From the NCBI GenBank assembly GCA_016742255.1, contig JACVCB010000004.1, positions 124,001-188,000 of the forward strand: DNA of 64,000 nt, read 5' to 3'. Positions 9,249 through 18,461 of this stretch are shown one piece after another. The notes beneath the pieces were generated by a model. That model was not told where the DNA came from. It worked only from the letters and a program-made list of their open reading frames with translations, and ran no database searches. Each line of letters starts with the position of its first letter. Within the stretch, counting starts at the first letter, position 1. Position numbers and translations under genes: made by a program. This stretch comes from Leptospira sp. (GTDB lineage Bacteria; Spirochaetota; Leptospiria; Leptospirales; Leptospiraceae).

Positions 9249-10925
9249 TTAAGAAGCGAGTGCTTGGTCAAGAAGGTCTTTCGCTACAACGCGAAGAGCC
9301 ATTACTTCTTCCGCACCTTCAAAGATAGAGAACACACGAGCATCCACGAAATAACGTGAAACTGGATATTCTTCCGCATAACCCATACCACCATGAATTT
9401 GCATTGCTTCACGAGTCACCCACTCAGCTATTTTGGATGCATACAATTTTACAAGTGTTGCTTCCATTTGGCCTTTGTGGTCATCGAGTAACGTTGCTAC
9501 ATAGTTTGTGTATTGGCGAGTTGCTTGCGTGATCATTGCCATCTTCGCAATTTTAAACTTAGTTAAAGTATAATCGTAAATTGGTTTTGCGAATACTTTA
9601 CGTTCTTGGGAATAACGAAGTGCTGCTTCAAGAGCTGCTTGCATCACACCATTGGCACGTGCTGCAGTTTGGATCCTTCCACCAGCAAATCCTTCCATTT
9701 GGAAGTAAAAACCTTTTCCACGACCAGCATCTCCACCAAGTAGGTTTTCCTTTGGAACAAAGTAGTCTTCAAAAGATACTTCGTAAGAGTGCATACCACG
9801 GTAACCAATTGTTCCAATTGCCTTTCCTTGGATGGAACCACCACCTTCTTGTTTGTAGCTGAACTCATGTCCTTCAAAGGATGGTTTTTCAGCAAGAAGG
9901 ATCGAAAGACCTCTGTGTTTGAGGCTTGGATCAGACTCTGTGCGGCAAAGGATGAGAAGTAAGTTTGCATACCCTGCAAATGTACACCAAGTTTTGACAC
10001 CGTTGATGACAAATCCACCTTCTACTTCTTTTGCTGTTACAGAAACTCCGGCAACATCAGAACCGTAGTTAGGTTCTGTTACCATGATCCCTGCAAATTT
10101 TTCACCAGATGCAAGAAGTGGTAACCATTTGTTTTTTTGTTCTTCGGTTCCCCCTTTGAGGAGAGCCTTGGACATGATTTCTGGACGAGTGATGAGGGAA
10201 CCTGCTGCTCCGAGTGATCCTCGGGAAAGTTCTTCCGTTACCACTAACATGGAGATGTTGTCAGGGCGATCGTTTGGTTGGATTCCACCAAACTGTTCTG
10301 GAATACAAAGACCAAAACATCCCATGTCACGAAGGCCATTGATGATCTCTTGTGGGATCAAATCATCATGTCTATGAACATGTTCTGCGTGAGGAACAAC
10401 TACGTTCTCAGCAAAGTCTTTGAAAATTCCACGGAAGTTTTCGTGGTCTTCCGAAAGTCCATAAGCACCAAAATGTCCAAGATCAACGATCTTATCCACA
10501 ATGGCTTCGTAGTTTTCCATTTTCGATGCGGCTTCAACAAACGCATTGATTTCATCGGAAAACAATTTGGAGAATAATTCCTGATACGTTAATTCATATT
10601 CTGCAGGACGCGCTGCGAGTTCAGAACGAATGTTCGAAACAGTTTCCGCCACAAATGTGAGCGCCATTTTCTGTTCCAATTCACCAGTTCCTTTGGAAGC
10701 GTCCCAAGCATATACGATGAAGTTTTCAGCTACACGTTGTTGTGCTGTCATCCAAGCAAGTTGGTAAAACACATGTTGCGTTTTGTCCATTTTGCTAATG
10801 GAAACTTTACCGTTGTCGGAATTTTTCTGTGCGAGTCGTTTCGTAACTTCATTGAGGAGGGCGGCTTGGGCGTTCAATGCCTTCTCCGCCTGGGATTTTT
10901 CGAGTTTCACTGCCGTTGCGGTCAT
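9249..10925 (-). CDS. Acyl-CoA dehydrogenase family protein
   Basis: A 558-aa flavoprotein of the acyl-CoA dehydrogenase family, longer than the usual 380-400 aa because of a helical N-terminal extension of about 150 residues. The core shows the FAD/substrate segments MVTEPNYGSDVAGVSVTA and VKTWCTFAGYANLLLILCRT, the middle GYRGMHSYEVSFEDYFVP, and the C-terminal QIHGGMGYAEEYPVSRYFVDARV. It should oxidise an acyl-CoA in beta-oxidation or a related route. The start codon gives MTATAVKLEKSQ, with a good promoter upstream. It is a single-gene transcript ending in the hairpins at 9127-9236. Confidence 0.9.
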   Translation of the reverse strand: MTATAVKLEKSQAEKALNAQAALLNEVTKRLAQKNSDNGKVSISKMDKTQHVFYQLAWMTAQQRVAENFIVYAWDASKGTGELEQKMALTFVAETVSNIRSELAARPAEYELTYQELFSKLFSDEINAFVEAASKMENYEAIVDKIVDLGHFGAYGLSEDHENFRGIFKDFAENVVVPHAEHVHRHDDLIPQEIINGLRDMGCFGLCIPEQFGGIQPNDRPDNISMLVVTEELSRGSLGAAGSLITRPEIMSKALLKGGTEEQKNKWLPLLASGEKFAGIMVTEPNYGSDVAGVSVTAKEVEGGFVINGVKTWCTFAGYANLLLILCRTESDPSLKHRGLSILLAEKPSFEGHEFSYKQEGGGSIQGKAIGTIGYRGMHSYEVSFEDYFVPKENLLGGDAGRGKGFYFQMEGFAGGRIQTAARANGVMQAALEAALRYSQERKVFAKPIYDYTLTKFKIAKMAMITQATRQYTNYVATLLDDHKGQMEATLVKLYASKIAEWVTREAMQIHGGMGYAEEYPVSRYFVDARVFSIFEGAEEVMALRVVAKDLLDQALAS

Positions 10926-10957
10926 GTGTTTAACGTTCCTGCGGGTGGTTTTCTTCC

Positions 10958-10985
10958 ACTATACGGAAGGAAAGTACCCTGTCAT
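10958..10985 (-). promoter_or_regulatory. Sigma70-type promoter for the acyl-CoA dehydrogenase gene
   Basis: On the minus strand, ATGACA (10980-10985), a 16-nt spacer and TATAGT (10958-10963) match the -35 and -10 consensus in 5 of 6 positions each. It lies about 33 nt before the start codon, with an AGGAA ribosome-binding site between. Confidence 0.5.
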
Positions 10986-11059
10986 TTTCATTTTTAGACT
11001 AGGTTTTGGGTTTGAGTCGTTGAAAACTGTCCCGAAGATAGATTTTAGGAAAGAAATAA

Positions 11060-11560
11060 TTGAAAATTATCGGAATTGATCCAGGGTCCCACCGAGTGGG
11101 CTATGCCATCTTGTCCTTTCCAGAGGGACTACGCCGGAACCCTACACTTTTGGGCTACGGGACAATTGAAGTGGCACCCAAAACCCCTTCTCCTGATAAT
11201 TTACTGCAAATCCGAAGGGAACTCCAGGCCATTCTCACCGAACACAAACCGGAATGGGCAGCTGTGGAAGAACTGTTTTTCGTACAAAACACAACTACAG
11301 GAATGAAAGTTTCTGAATCTCGTGGTGTGATTTTACTCACCTTAGGCGAAAATCAAATTCCCATGGTGTCATTAACAGCCACTCAAATCAAAAAAGGAAT
11401 TTCTGCCAAAGGCAACGCCACCAAAAAAGAAGTTAGGGCGGCGATCCAAATGATTTTAGGTTTTAAAGACCTAAAAGGCCACGACGACTCTTGGGACGCC
11501 ATCGCTTGTGCCTTTGTAGGTCGTTCTTTAGTTGGAATGACTCCGAGCCAAATTCATTGA
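11060..11560 (+). CDS. ruvC: Holliday junction resolvase RuvC
   Basis: A 166-aa endonuclease that cleaves Holliday junctions with RuvAB during recombination repair. It starts at TTG: the frame begins with MKIIGIDPGSHRVGYAI, exactly the family N-terminus, and the catalytic acids are D7, E70, D143 and D146 (VEELFF and HDDSWDAIACA). Length is normal for the family. It stands alone, without ruvA or ruvB, divergent from the acyl-CoA dehydrogenase. Its 3' end overlaps the convergent SDR gene by 33 nt. Confidence 0.95.
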   Translation: MKIIGIDPGSHRVGYAILSFPEGLRRNPTLLGYGTIEVAPKTPSPDNLLQIRRELQAILTEHKPEWAAVEELFFVQNTTTGMKVSESRGVILLTLGENQIPMVSLTATQIKKGISAKGNATKKEVRAAIQMILGFKDLKGHDDSWDAIACAFVGRSLVGMTPSQIH

Positions 11561-12277
11561 TAAAAAGATTTCATTCTTTTGTTCACGACTCGCATTCGCT
11601 GTCACTGTTGAAAAACCAGTGGTGATTTCGAGTTCCCCTTTTTTTAGTCCCTCAATCACACTATCCGCGTAATCATCCAAATTGAGTCCCGCCGTATGTG
11701 TGTTAGGGATTCCCAAATCGGTATCAACCATCGGTGGAGAAACTTCAATGACTTCAATGGGTCGGTTACGAAATTGAAATCGTAACGTCAATGTGAAGGA
11801 ATGTAATGCTGCTTTTGTGGCACTATACACTGGTGTATACGCCAAAGGTATATGAGATAAACCAGAAGTAGTATTTAAAATGACCGCATTCTTCTTTGCA
11901 AACAAGTGATTAGCGAACAACATCGAAAGATGAATTGGTGCGCCTAAATTTACATCAATTTCTTTGCCAAGAAGACTCCATTGCTCTTGTTCATTTAATT
12001 TTGGATACCTTTGGATCCCTGCATTGTTAAATAAAACATTCACTTCTGGAAAGTCTTTCGTAGTTTCATAGAACAATCTTTCTCTTTCTTCCGGACGGGA
12101 AATATCGATACGATATGTGCCCCAATTAGGGAATGATCGTTTGATCTCTTCCAATTTTGTTTCGTTTGTACCACAAACGATTATTTGGTTTCCAAGGTCT
12201 GAGAATCGTTTTGCGAGTGCGAGGCCGATTCCACTCGTTCCGCCTGTTATCAAGATTGTATTTCCATTCAATTGCAT
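11528..12277 (-). CDS. Short-chain dehydrogenase/reductase (DltE-like)
   Basis: A 249-aa Rossmann-fold oxidoreductase starting at MQLNGNTILITGG. An in-frame ATG 90 nt upstream is rejected because it would place two operator-like palindromes inside the gene. Visible motifs are the NAD(P)-binding TGGTSGIGLALAKRF, the NNAG element (LFNNAGIQ), the catalytic Tyr/Lys in YSATKAALHSF and the downstream SPPMVDTDLG. The substrate is unknown. It is transcribed divergently from the TetR gene at 12416, which makes that repressor its likely regulator, and it converges on ruvC with a 33-nt overlap. Confidence 0.88.
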   Translation of the reverse strand: MQLNGNTILITGGTSGIGLALAKRFSDLGNQIIVCGTNETKLEEIKRSFPNWGTYRIDISRPEERERLFYETTKDFPEVNVLFNNAGIQRYPKLNEQEQWSLLGKEIDVNLGAPIHLSMLFANHLFAKKNAVILNTTSGLSHIPLAYTPVYSATKAALHSFTLTLRFQFRNRPIEVIEVSPPMVDTDLGIPNTHTAGLNLDDYADSVIEGLKKGELEITTGFSTVTANASREQKNEIFLSMNLARSHSN

Positions 12278-12311
12278 TGGTTTGTACCACCCTTTACTTA
12301 CATTAATAATA

Positions 12312-12353
12312 TTTTGTAAGTTACAAAAAGTCAAGTCCGTAAGTTTGCAAACT
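12312..12353. promoter_or_regulatory. Two palindromes between SDR and TetR genes (putative operators)
   Basis: TTTTGTAA-g-TTACAAAA at 12312-12328 is a perfect 8-bp dyad with a 1-nt centre. AGTTTGCAAACT at 12342-12353 is a perfect 12-bp palindrome. Both lie in the divergent promoter region, the usual place of TetR-family operators. Confidence 0.5.
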
Positions 12354-12415
12354 GACATTTTTTTCATTTTGTAATTTGAGATTGACCCTCCCGATTTTCC
12401 TCACAAACTTTCCGT

Positions 12416-13006
12416 ATGCCAAGAACCGGTCTAACAACCACAGAAATCAAAGACAAGGCAGTGGAAATTGCGATCGACCAAATGCGTGCCAAAGGATTTG
12501 AAAAAGTTCGATTGGTGGATGTAGCCAAAGAAATGGGGATTAGCCATGCGGCACTCTACTCCCATTTCCAAGACAAAACTGCACTTTTTGATGCTGTTTC
12601 GGAACGATGGCTAACAAAATTGGATGAGAAACAAGATTTGCTTGTAACTGAAAAAAGAGACCCCATCCAAAAGATTCTGACATGGTTTCTAAATTTACAC
12701 CGAATGAAATTGGAAAAGGTAAAACTGGATCCTGAATTGTACAAAGCATTTGATATGGCAGCAGAAGAGTCAAAACCCTTCATTCAAACCCACTTGGCCA
12801 ATATGCAAAACCAGATGGCAAAACTTGTCACAGAAGCCATAAACCAAAAAAAAATCAAAAAGAGAGATGTGAAGTTAGTCACTGACATCCTGATTTCTGC
12901 TGGGACAGCTTTTACCCACCCAAAACTCGTCGCACAACATTGTGAGGTAGATCGTGAAACTTTATTAGTGGATACGATTGAGGCAGTTTTAAAAGGATTA
13001 GGTTAA
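12416..13006 (+). CDS. TetR/AcrR family transcriptional regulator
   Basis: A 196-aa repressor. The N-terminal DNA-binding domain is clear: MRAKGFEKVRLVDVAKEMG, then the recognition helix region ISHAALYSHFQDKTALFDAV. The remaining helical ligand-binding domain is not diagnostic. It is divergent from the SDR gene, with two palindromes between them, so it probably represses both the SDR and itself until an unknown ligand binds. Confidence 0.92.
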   Translation: MPRTGLTTTEIKDKAVEIAIDQMRAKGFEKVRLVDVAKEMGISHAALYSHFQDKTALFDAVSERWLTKLDEKQDLLVTEKRDPIQKILTWFLNLHRMKLEKVKLDPELYKAFDMAAEESKPFIQTHLANMQNQMAKLVTEAINQKKIKKRDVKLVTDILISAGTAFTHPKLVAQHCEVDRETLLVDTIEAVLKGLG

Positions 13007-13038
13007 AACAAATTGAAATCATGAAATCGATATGATCC

Positions 13039-13065
13039 GGTTTCCAAATTTAAACTTTGAAAACC
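13039..13065. terminator. Hairpin between convergent TetR and DUF1697 genes
   Basis: Arms GGTTTCCAAA (13039-13048) and TTTGAAAACC (13056-13065) pair with one mismatch around a 7-nt loop. The position between convergent genes suggests a shared terminator, but no long T tract is present. Confidence 0.35.
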
Positions 13066-13084
13066 AGAAACAATAGTTTCGCAA

Positions 13085-13615
13085 TTACTTTCGTTCTCCA
13101 GCAAGAAACCTAGCAGTGTTTACATTTCGGATTGTCATTGACTGATACAATTTGTGACTGATTAGTTTGGCGAGTTGGCTTTTATTTACATTTTCTCTTT
13201 TGATATTCCAGACTATGGCACCTTTTACATATCGGATCTCTAAAAATTCTTTCTTGATCGGTAGTTCATCGATCAACCTTTTTGAATCAAATTCTGGAAA
13301 CAAATACGCAACATCCGTTCTTTGTGTTGGATCATTTAACCAATCTTCTGGAATAGCTTTTGCGATTTTCTTCATTTCATTTTCCGTCTTAACGATGGTT
13401 GGGATTTCAAAATCAAAGGTATTTTGAAAACACTTTTGAATTTTCATTAAAACGGATTTGGTATCTAACTCTGATTCAAAAAGAATATTACCAGAGTTAA
13501 TATATGTCGAAACCTGAATGAAGCCTAAGGATTCAAAGAGGGTTCTTAATCGTTTCATATCAACTTTTCGATTCCCTCCTACATTGATTCCTCTAAATAG
13601 TGCGATGTATTTCAT
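13085..13615 (-). CDS. DUF1697 family protein
   Basis: A 176-aa protein with the typical DUF1697 start MKYIALFRGINVGGNRKVDM, followed by LFESLGFIQVSTYINSGNILF, and later VAYLFPEFDS and GAIVWNIKRENVNKSQLAKL. Length and motif order match the family, which is common and of unknown function. Cytoplasmic. It follows the arylesterase-like lipoprotein gene (13667-14707) by 51 nt in the same direction. Confidence 0.9.
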   Translation of the reverse strand: MKYIALFRGINVGGNRKVDMKRLRTLFESLGFIQVSTYINSGNILFESELDTKSVLMKIQKCFQNTFDFEIPTIVKTENEMKKIAKAIPEDWLNDPTQRTDVAYLFPEFDSKRLIDELPIKKEFLEIRYVKGAIVWNIKRENVNKSQLAKLISHKLYQSMTIRNVNTARFLAGERK

Positions 13616-13666
13616 CCTGAATTAAAAGCCAATCTCTACTTTTGATCAAATTCCCACATCATTTCG

Positions 13667-14707
13667 TTAAGGTTTTGGACAAACCAAAAGGAAATCTTCG
13701 AATACCTGTGAAATGAGTAGTTTGTCTTTATAAACAAGACCCGTACTTCCAGCAGAAATTTCAGAACCTTCGTTTGCATAAACTTCTGTGACTTCTTTCG
13801 TTTCTGGGTTAATTTTAAACACACGAGTGGGAGCTAAATTGTTTCGGTTCATCACGTGCCGAATGAATTTATATGGTGAATCATGCGCTGCAAGCCATAA
13901 CATACCATTATCATCTTCCAAAATATTATCAGGACCCGCACCTATCGGAATGGATTCTAAATACTTCAAATTAATTTTCCCATCCACACGATTTACTTCA
14001 TACAATCGAATCTGTTTTTCCGAAAATACAGATCGATACAATAACTCTTGTTTGCCTTGTTTTCGAATGAATATTCCATTTCCTAACATCACAGGAACTC
14101 CCAAGGATTGGAAAGTTTTTCCATCATAATAGGATACATCAGCTCGACCACTTCGAATGATCATATCCCAATACTTACGAAATGTTTGGCTTGTTCCATT
14201 GTCATTGGATGTAAAAATTTCACCTGATTCATTCATGAATAAATCATTTGGACTTGTAAGAGATGGATCACTTAATGTTTTTGTATGAGTCCATTTTCCG
14301 GCCTTTGTACGTTCAAAGATTTCAATTGTATGTGGGATATCGTCTTTGAGTGTGTGCGAAATCACAGCAAGTGTATCCACTCCTTTGACTTTCGCATAAC
14401 TAATTCCATGTGGCCTGAAATTCTCTGGGTAATTCGTTTCTACTTTTTTAGCTAACAATTTCTGTTTGGGATCCGAGAATGAAATTTCGAACAATGCACC
14501 AATATCTTTGAGTCCATTCCTCCGTTCGTGTGAGGAAACAATGATGGTTGAGGACTCTCGGATGATATCGAAGTCTTCTGGGCCTGGTGTACCTGTGATT
14601 CGTTCACAACCAACGATTGGTTTTTCTTGGATTTGGCCTCCACAGTGAGAAAGGGAGACCAAAATGGAAAAAATGAGGAAAAACTGCCGAAAAGGGGTCA
14701 AACGCAT
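13667..14707 (-). CDS. Paraoxonase/SMP-30-like beta-propeller lipoprotein
   Basis: A 346-aa protein with a lipobox (ILVSLSHCGG, Cys22) and a six-bladed propeller of the arylesterase/gluconolactonase type. Family-like segments include GPEDFDIIRESSTIIVSSHERR, RPHGISY, LTSPNDLFMNESGEIFTSND and GAGPDNILEDDNGMLWLAAHDS, where acidic/Asn residues would bind the central calcium. Predicted function is hydrolysis of a lactone or ester at the envelope; the substrate is unknown. The C-terminus (AGSTGLVYKDKLLISQVFEDFLLVC) closes the propeller. Confidence 0.78.
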   Translation of the reverse strand: MRLTPFRQFFLIFSILVSLSHCGGQIQEKPIVGCERITGTPGPEDFDIIRESSTIIVSSHERRNGLKDIGALFEISFSDPKQKLLAKKVETNYPENFRPHGISYAKVKGVDTLAVISHTLKDDIPHTIEIFERTKAGKWTHTKTLSDPSLTSPNDLFMNESGEIFTSNDNGTSQTFRKYWDMIIRSGRADVSYYDGKTFQSLGVPVMLGNGIFIRKQGKQELLYRSVFSEKQIRLYEVNRVDGKINLKYLESIPIGAGPDNILEDDNGMLWLAAHDSPYKFIRHVMNRNNLAPTRVFKINPETKEVTEVYANEGSEISAGSTGLVYKDKLLISQVFEDFLLVCPKP

Positions 14708-14806
14708 GTGGGTAGTTTACCGTAAGAATTCAGATTCCACTATCAATTTCTTTCTCGACATTATTGTGCAGTGCAAAATAATGGAATCCAGAAGGAGTCC
14801 CCTCCG

Positions 14807-15097
14807 ATGAGCAACGTGGAAAACAAACTACAAGATATCGTGAACGCTGGAATTGGTGCTGTTAAAACTTCCAAAGAAGTATGGGAGAAACTCGTTGTGG
14901 ATCTTAACGAGAAAAAAAGCCAATTCGAAACCAACTTTCAAAAATTGAAAGAACAAGGGGAAAGTGACACAAGTGATAAAGCCCTAAAAGTGAAAATGGG
15001 AGTTGCTTGGGGAATTGTTCGATTCGAAGAACTCAAAGACAATGTTGTGAAGTATCTAGACAAGGTAAAAGAAACAAACGATCAAAAACCTTCTTAA
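14807..15097 (+). CDS. Small phasin-like helical protein
   Basis: A 96-aa protein starting at MSNVENKLQDIVNAG. The start at 14807 is chosen because AAGGAG (14792-14797) lies 9 nt upstream; the frame extends back to a GTG at 14771 with no such site. The sequence is predicted to be mostly amphipathic helix with heptad spacing (VWEKLVVDLNEKKSQFETNFQKL) and a W-G-I-V-R-F-E-E-L-K helix. This resembles short phasin-like or coiled-coil proteins in Leptospira. Function not established. Confidence 0.65.
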   Translation: MSNVENKLQDIVNAGIGAVKTSKEVWEKLVVDLNEKKSQFETNFQKLKEQGESDTSDKALKVKMGVAWGIVRFEELKDNVVKYLDKVKETNDQKPS

Positions 15098-15188
15098 GTT
15101 TTATTTTTTCATCTCACCATCCTGAATTTTCTACCGGCAGGTTTGTGCTCAAACCTGCTGGGTTTTTTGCACAAACACTAACCAACCA

Positions 15189-15260
15189 TCGGAGTGACCG
15201 GATTTGAACCGGCGACCCCTTGCCCCCCAGACAAGTGCGCTACCGCTGCGCTACACCCCG
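15189..15260 (-). tRNA. tRNA-Pro (anticodon GGG)
   Basis: The minus strand folds as a complete cloverleaf: acceptor CGGGGTG/CACTCCG, D stem GCGC/GCGC, anticodon stem CTTGT/GCAAG with loop CTGGGGG (anticodon GGG), and T arm GCCGG-TTCAAAT-CCGGT. The discriminator base is A and no CCA is encoded. Confidence 0.95.
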
Positions 15261-15324
15261 TGTTATGAAATCCAAAAACCTGAACAGATCCTCTTGGTCA
15301 AGCCTTACAAACGGAAGACGTAAT

Positions 15325-15819
15325 TTAGGATTCCGTACCTAAATTATCAGGAGAAATCGCCCAAATGATTTGGCCATGGTTAAATTTTTCTCGTGCAACA
15401 TTGATGGCAATTGTGGATCCAGGTTGGAAAACTAAATTTTCTGCTACACTAGAATTCCCTAATAATTTGGCTGCGAAGTAAGTGATATCTGGATTATGAC
15501 CAACTAACAAAACAGTGTCGGAATTACTAAAATTCACCAAACAAGATATAATGTCGGTGCAACCTCTACCGGCTGCTAAATCGTCAGATGCGACCATTTC
15601 TCCATTGTATTTTAATTCTTCGGAAAGAATTTCGGCCGTGTGTTTGGTTCTGGTATATGGGCTATAATAAACTTGTTTAACGGATAAAGATGAATTTTTA
15701 ATAAATTTACCGATTTTGTGAATGTCACTTCTTCCTTTATCGGTTAGTTCTCGTTGTGAATCGGAAATGGTAGGGGTGGAGTTTTCTGCCTCACCGTGAC
15801 GAACCAAAATGATCTTCAT
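15325..15819 (-). CDS. SixA-like phosphohistidine phosphatase
   Basis: A 164-aa histidine phosphatase starting at MKIILVRHGEAENS (a GGAG lies just upstream; the frame could extend 16 codons further but without family similarity). Features are the catalytic RHGEAE, VYYSPYTRTKHTAEIL, and the late LLVGHNPDITYFAAKLLG with the second catalytic His. SixA-type enzymes remove phosphate from phosphohistidine on signalling proteins. Divergent from rppH. Confidence 0.9.
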   Translation of the reverse strand: MKIILVRHGEAENSTPTISDSQRELTDKGRSDIHKIGKFIKNSSLSVKQVYYSPYTRTKHTAEILSEELKYNGEMVASDDLAAGRGCTDIISCLVNFSNSDTVLLVGHNPDITYFAAKLLGNSSVAENLVFQPGSTIAINVAREKFNHGQIIWAISPDNLGTES

Positions 15820-15918
15820 ACTATCTCCTAATCCCAAGATTGAAACTAAGGATTTACCAAGAAACAAAAAATTAAGGAAATTCTTGCGAAAATGGATGAA
15901 AGGGGCATTCTAACATTT

Positions 15919-16410
15919 ATGACAAACAAACCCTACCGAAAAAATGTAGGAATGGTAGTATTTAACTCTTTGGGAAAAGTAATTGTGGGAGAACGGATTC
16001 AATTTCCTGGTTCTTGGCAATTTCCTCAAGGAGGAATCGACGAAGAAGAAGATTATTTAGAAGCCGCAAAACGTGAATTATATGAAGAGCTTGGAATCAA
16101 AAAAGCTATTTATGTAACTGAATACCCTGATTGGATTCCATATGATTTTCCAAACTCTTTAGGACTCAATTCTCATTTACAAAAGTTTCGTGGCCAATTA
16201 CAACGATGGATTTTGTTTTATTGGGATGGTGAATTAGAAGAATGTGATTTGGTTCACCATGAACAAGAGTTTCTGACTGTTATCCATATGGAAATAGAGG
16301 ATACTATCCAAGCCGTTGTTGATTTTAAACGACCTGTTTATGAAAAGTTTGTTCCTATTTTTAAATCTGCGATCCAAAATTACATTGCAGAGAATGTTAA
16401 ATCAAAGTAA
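15919..16410 (+). CDS. rppH: RNA pyrophosphohydrolase (Nudix)
   Basis: A 163-aa Nudix hydrolase that converts 5'-triphosphate RNA ends (or dinucleoside polyphosphates) to monophosphate. The start MTNKPYRKNVGMVVFNS matches RppH N-termini; nine upstream in-frame codons are probably not used. The Nudix box is complete: GGIDEEEDYLEAAKRELYEE followed by LGI, preceded by FPGSWQFPQ. The length and the C-terminal YEKFVPIFK segment agree with RppH. It is followed closely by acylphosphatase and aldo/keto reductase genes. Confidence 0.92.
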   Translation: MTNKPYRKNVGMVVFNSLGKVIVGERIQFPGSWQFPQGGIDEEEDYLEAAKRELYEELGIKKAIYVTEYPDWIPYDFPNSLGLNSHLQKFRGQLQRWILFYWDGELEECDLVHHEQEFLTVIHMEIEDTIQAVVDFKRPVYEKFVPIFKSAIQNYIAENVKSK

Positions 16411-16431
16411 GGTAATTGTAGGAGACAATCT

Positions 16432-16719
16432 TTGGGAAAATCAGAAGAAGCAAGAGCAAGAATTTTAATACGGGGAACCGTACAGGGTGTCGGATTTCGT
16501 TATTATATCCTACAAAAGGCCCAAGAAATGAGACTCAAAGGTTATACTCAAAACTTACCAAATGGGGAAGTGGAAGCAGTAGTGGAAGGTGATAAACTTT
16601 TTATCGAAGATTTATACCGTGCAATGCAACGAGGACCTACAAAAGCAAAGGTAAAGGATCATGTCATAGAATGGAGTGATCCCAAAAACCAATTTAAAAC
16701 TTTTTTAATTAAGAAATAA
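16432..16719 (+). CDS. Acylphosphatase
   Basis: A 95-aa enzyme that hydrolyses acyl phosphates. It starts at TTG with GGAG 11 nt upstream. The diagnostic motif is [13 protein letters not shown], with the phosphate-binding VQGVGFR loop and Arg, followed by [19 protein letters not shown], where Asn is the second catalytic residue. Length is normal. It sits between rppH and the aldo/keto reductase with 1-21 nt gaps. Confidence 0.93.
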   Translation: MGKSEEARARILIRGTVQGVGFRYYILQKAQEMRLKGYTQNLPNGEVEAVVEGDKLFIEDLYRAMQRGPTKAKVKDHVIEWSDPKNQFKTFLIKK

Positions 16720-16720
16720 C

Positions 16721-17737
16721 ATGAAAAAAAGAAGACTTGGCAAAACAGGTATGGTGGTTTCTGAAATTTGTATGGGAACCATGACATTTGGTTCCTCATG
16801 TAACGAAGATGAGGCGTTTCGAATTTTAGACAAAGCTTATGATTCTGGGATTGATTTTTACGATACGGCAGAAATTTATCCAGTACCACCTCAAAAGTCT
16901 TGGGTTCACCGAACAGAAGAGATTTTTGGAAAATGGCTAAAAACAAAACCGAGAGATGGAATCATCATAGCAACAAAGGTTGCTGGACCTGGTCATGGTT
17001 GGTTTAGTCCACCATTACGAGAAGGAAAAACTGCTCTCGATAAATATCACATTCGACGTGCCATTGAAGGTTCCTTACAAAGGTTAGGTGTCGAAACTAT
17101 CGATTTGTACCAAACTCATTGGCCTGATCATGATGTTGATTATGACGAAACGATGGAAGCACTCACCGAATTGAAAGAAGAAGGCAAAATTCGATATGCT
17201 GGCTGTTCTAATGAAACTTCTTTTGGTCTCATGAAAAGTCTTTGGACATCAGATAAATACAATTTAATTCGATATGATTCCATCCAAAATAATTTTTCAA
17301 TTCTCAATCGTCGTTTTGAAGATGAATTAGCGCAAGTTTGTCGTAAAGAAGGTGTTTCCCTGTTACCTTATTCTCCATTGGCCGGAGGAGTGTTAACTGG
17401 AAAATACAATGGTACTTCAAAACCGGAAGGAGCTCGTTTTGTTCGTTATATGGCAGAAGGGGAAAGACAAAAAAGAATGTCGAACCGATTCTTAAATGAA
17501 CAAACGTTAGCTTCCACTAAAGAATTGATGGAAATCGCAAATAAATATGGGATGAGTGTCACTGTGATGTCTGTCGCCTGGAGTAAACAACATGATTACG
17601 TTGCATCTACAATTATTGGTGCAAATACCGTGGAACAACTTGAAGAATCGTTAAAGGCTACAGATGTCATTTTATCTGATGAAATATTATCCGAAATTAA
17701 TGCTGTATCCAAAAAAATTCAATACCCAATGGGCTAA
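16721..17737 (+). CDS. Aldo/keto reductase
   Basis: A 338-aa TIM-barrel NADPH oxidoreductase. It starts [20 protein letters not shown], has the catalytic [10 protein letters not shown] (Asp and Tyr), the Lys in [10 protein letters not shown] and the His in [11 protein letters not shown]. The C-terminal cofactor segment is [19 protein letters not shown]. This matches the subgroup related to YajO/Tas, but the substrate is unknown. Its start lies 1 nt after the acylphosphatase stop. Confidence 0.93.
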   Translation: MKKRRLGKTGMVVSEICMGTMTFGSSCNEDEAFRILDKAYDSGIDFYDTAEIYPVPPQKSWVHRTEEIFGKWLKTKPRDGIIIATKVAGPGHGWFSPPLREGKTALDKYHIRRAIEGSLQRLGVETIDLYQTHWPDHDVDYDETMEALTELKEEGKIRYAGCSNETSFGLMKSLWTSDKYNLIRYDSIQNNFSILNRRFEDELAQVCRKEGVSLLPYSPLAGGVLTGKYNGTSKPEGARFVRYMAEGERQKRMSNRFLNEQTLASTKELMEIANKYGMSVTVMSVAWSKQHDYVASTIIGANTVEQLEESLKATDVILSDEILSEINAVSKKIQYPMG

Positions 17738-17751
17738 GGACCTATTTTGAT

Positions 17752-18447
17752 ATGAGCTCAAACTCGGAAAATTCAAATCCATCTGATCGTAATTCTGAAA
17801 ACGATTTAATCTCGGATAAAAAACAAATCTCCAAATGGGAATCGTTTTCTTCGGGAATTCTTCGTAAGTTCTTAATATTACTTTTGGTAACTTATTTGTT
17901 TCCCGAGTGTTCTAGTTTTGGTCCAAAAAATTCTCAAAGTAGTTTGATTATCGTCCATATGACGATTGTTAAGGATGAAATGATACTAGATGAGTTGATT
18001 GATCCAAGGTTCCAAAAAGTAACCTTAAGAAAAGGTGAAAAATCCATAGAATACAGTGAAAGTTCAGAACATTATTATTACTTTCAAAACCTAAAAGAAG
18101 GCCAATACGAAATTTTTGATGCAGTCCACTTACTCAATCGTGGTGCCTCAGATTTTGCATTCAGCAGTACAAAACAACCGAATAAAATCGATATTGATTT
18201 TGATCCAGAAGAGATTCGGAAATCGCGAGTGGATTTGCTACCAGGCACTGTTGTGTTTATGGGAAGTTTTCATGTGACTGTTGATTTTAAGTTCCAAGAA
18301 GAGCCTAAAATTTCAGTTCGTTATAGTAAAACAAATGAAGAAGAACTAGCTGCGATGGATCATTTGTACAAAAATTATCCAAGATCCGGTTGGGGACAAA
18401 AAGCAAAAAATCGAGTTAAGTTATTGTCTTCCTTTACACAACCATAA
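17752..18447 (+). CDS. Putative membrane-anchored lipoprotein, unknown
   Basis: A 231-aa protein. A polar 38-residue N-terminal tail precedes a hydrophobic segment (FLILLLVTYLFPECSS) with a lipobox-like Cys. The body is beta-rich (YYYFQNLKEGQYEIFDAV, GTVVFMGSFHVTVDFKF), followed by a short helical tail (DHLYKNYPRSGWGQKAKNRV). An alternative start closer to the hydrophobic segment is possible. Nothing in the sequence gives a function. It is the last gene of the rppH-acylphosphatase-reductase run. Confidence 0.55.
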   Translation: MSSNSENSNPSDRNSENDLISDKKQISKWESFSSGILRKFLILLLVTYLFPECSSFGPKNSQSSLIIVHMTIVKDEMILDELIDPRFQKVTLRKGEKSIEYSESSEHYYYFQNLKEGQYEIFDAVHLLNRGASDFAFSSTKQPNKIDIDFDPEEIRKSRVDLLPGTVVFMGSFHVTVDFKFQEEPKISVRYSKTNEEELAAMDHLYKNYPRSGWGQKAKNRVKLLSSFTQP

Positions 18448-18461
18448 ATCTAATTTGATTT

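Noticed and set aside
14771..14806. Upstream GTG start for the phasin-like protein
   Set aside because: The AAGGAG site is correctly spaced for the ATG at 14807, and the extra 12 residues have no similarity to the rest of the protein.
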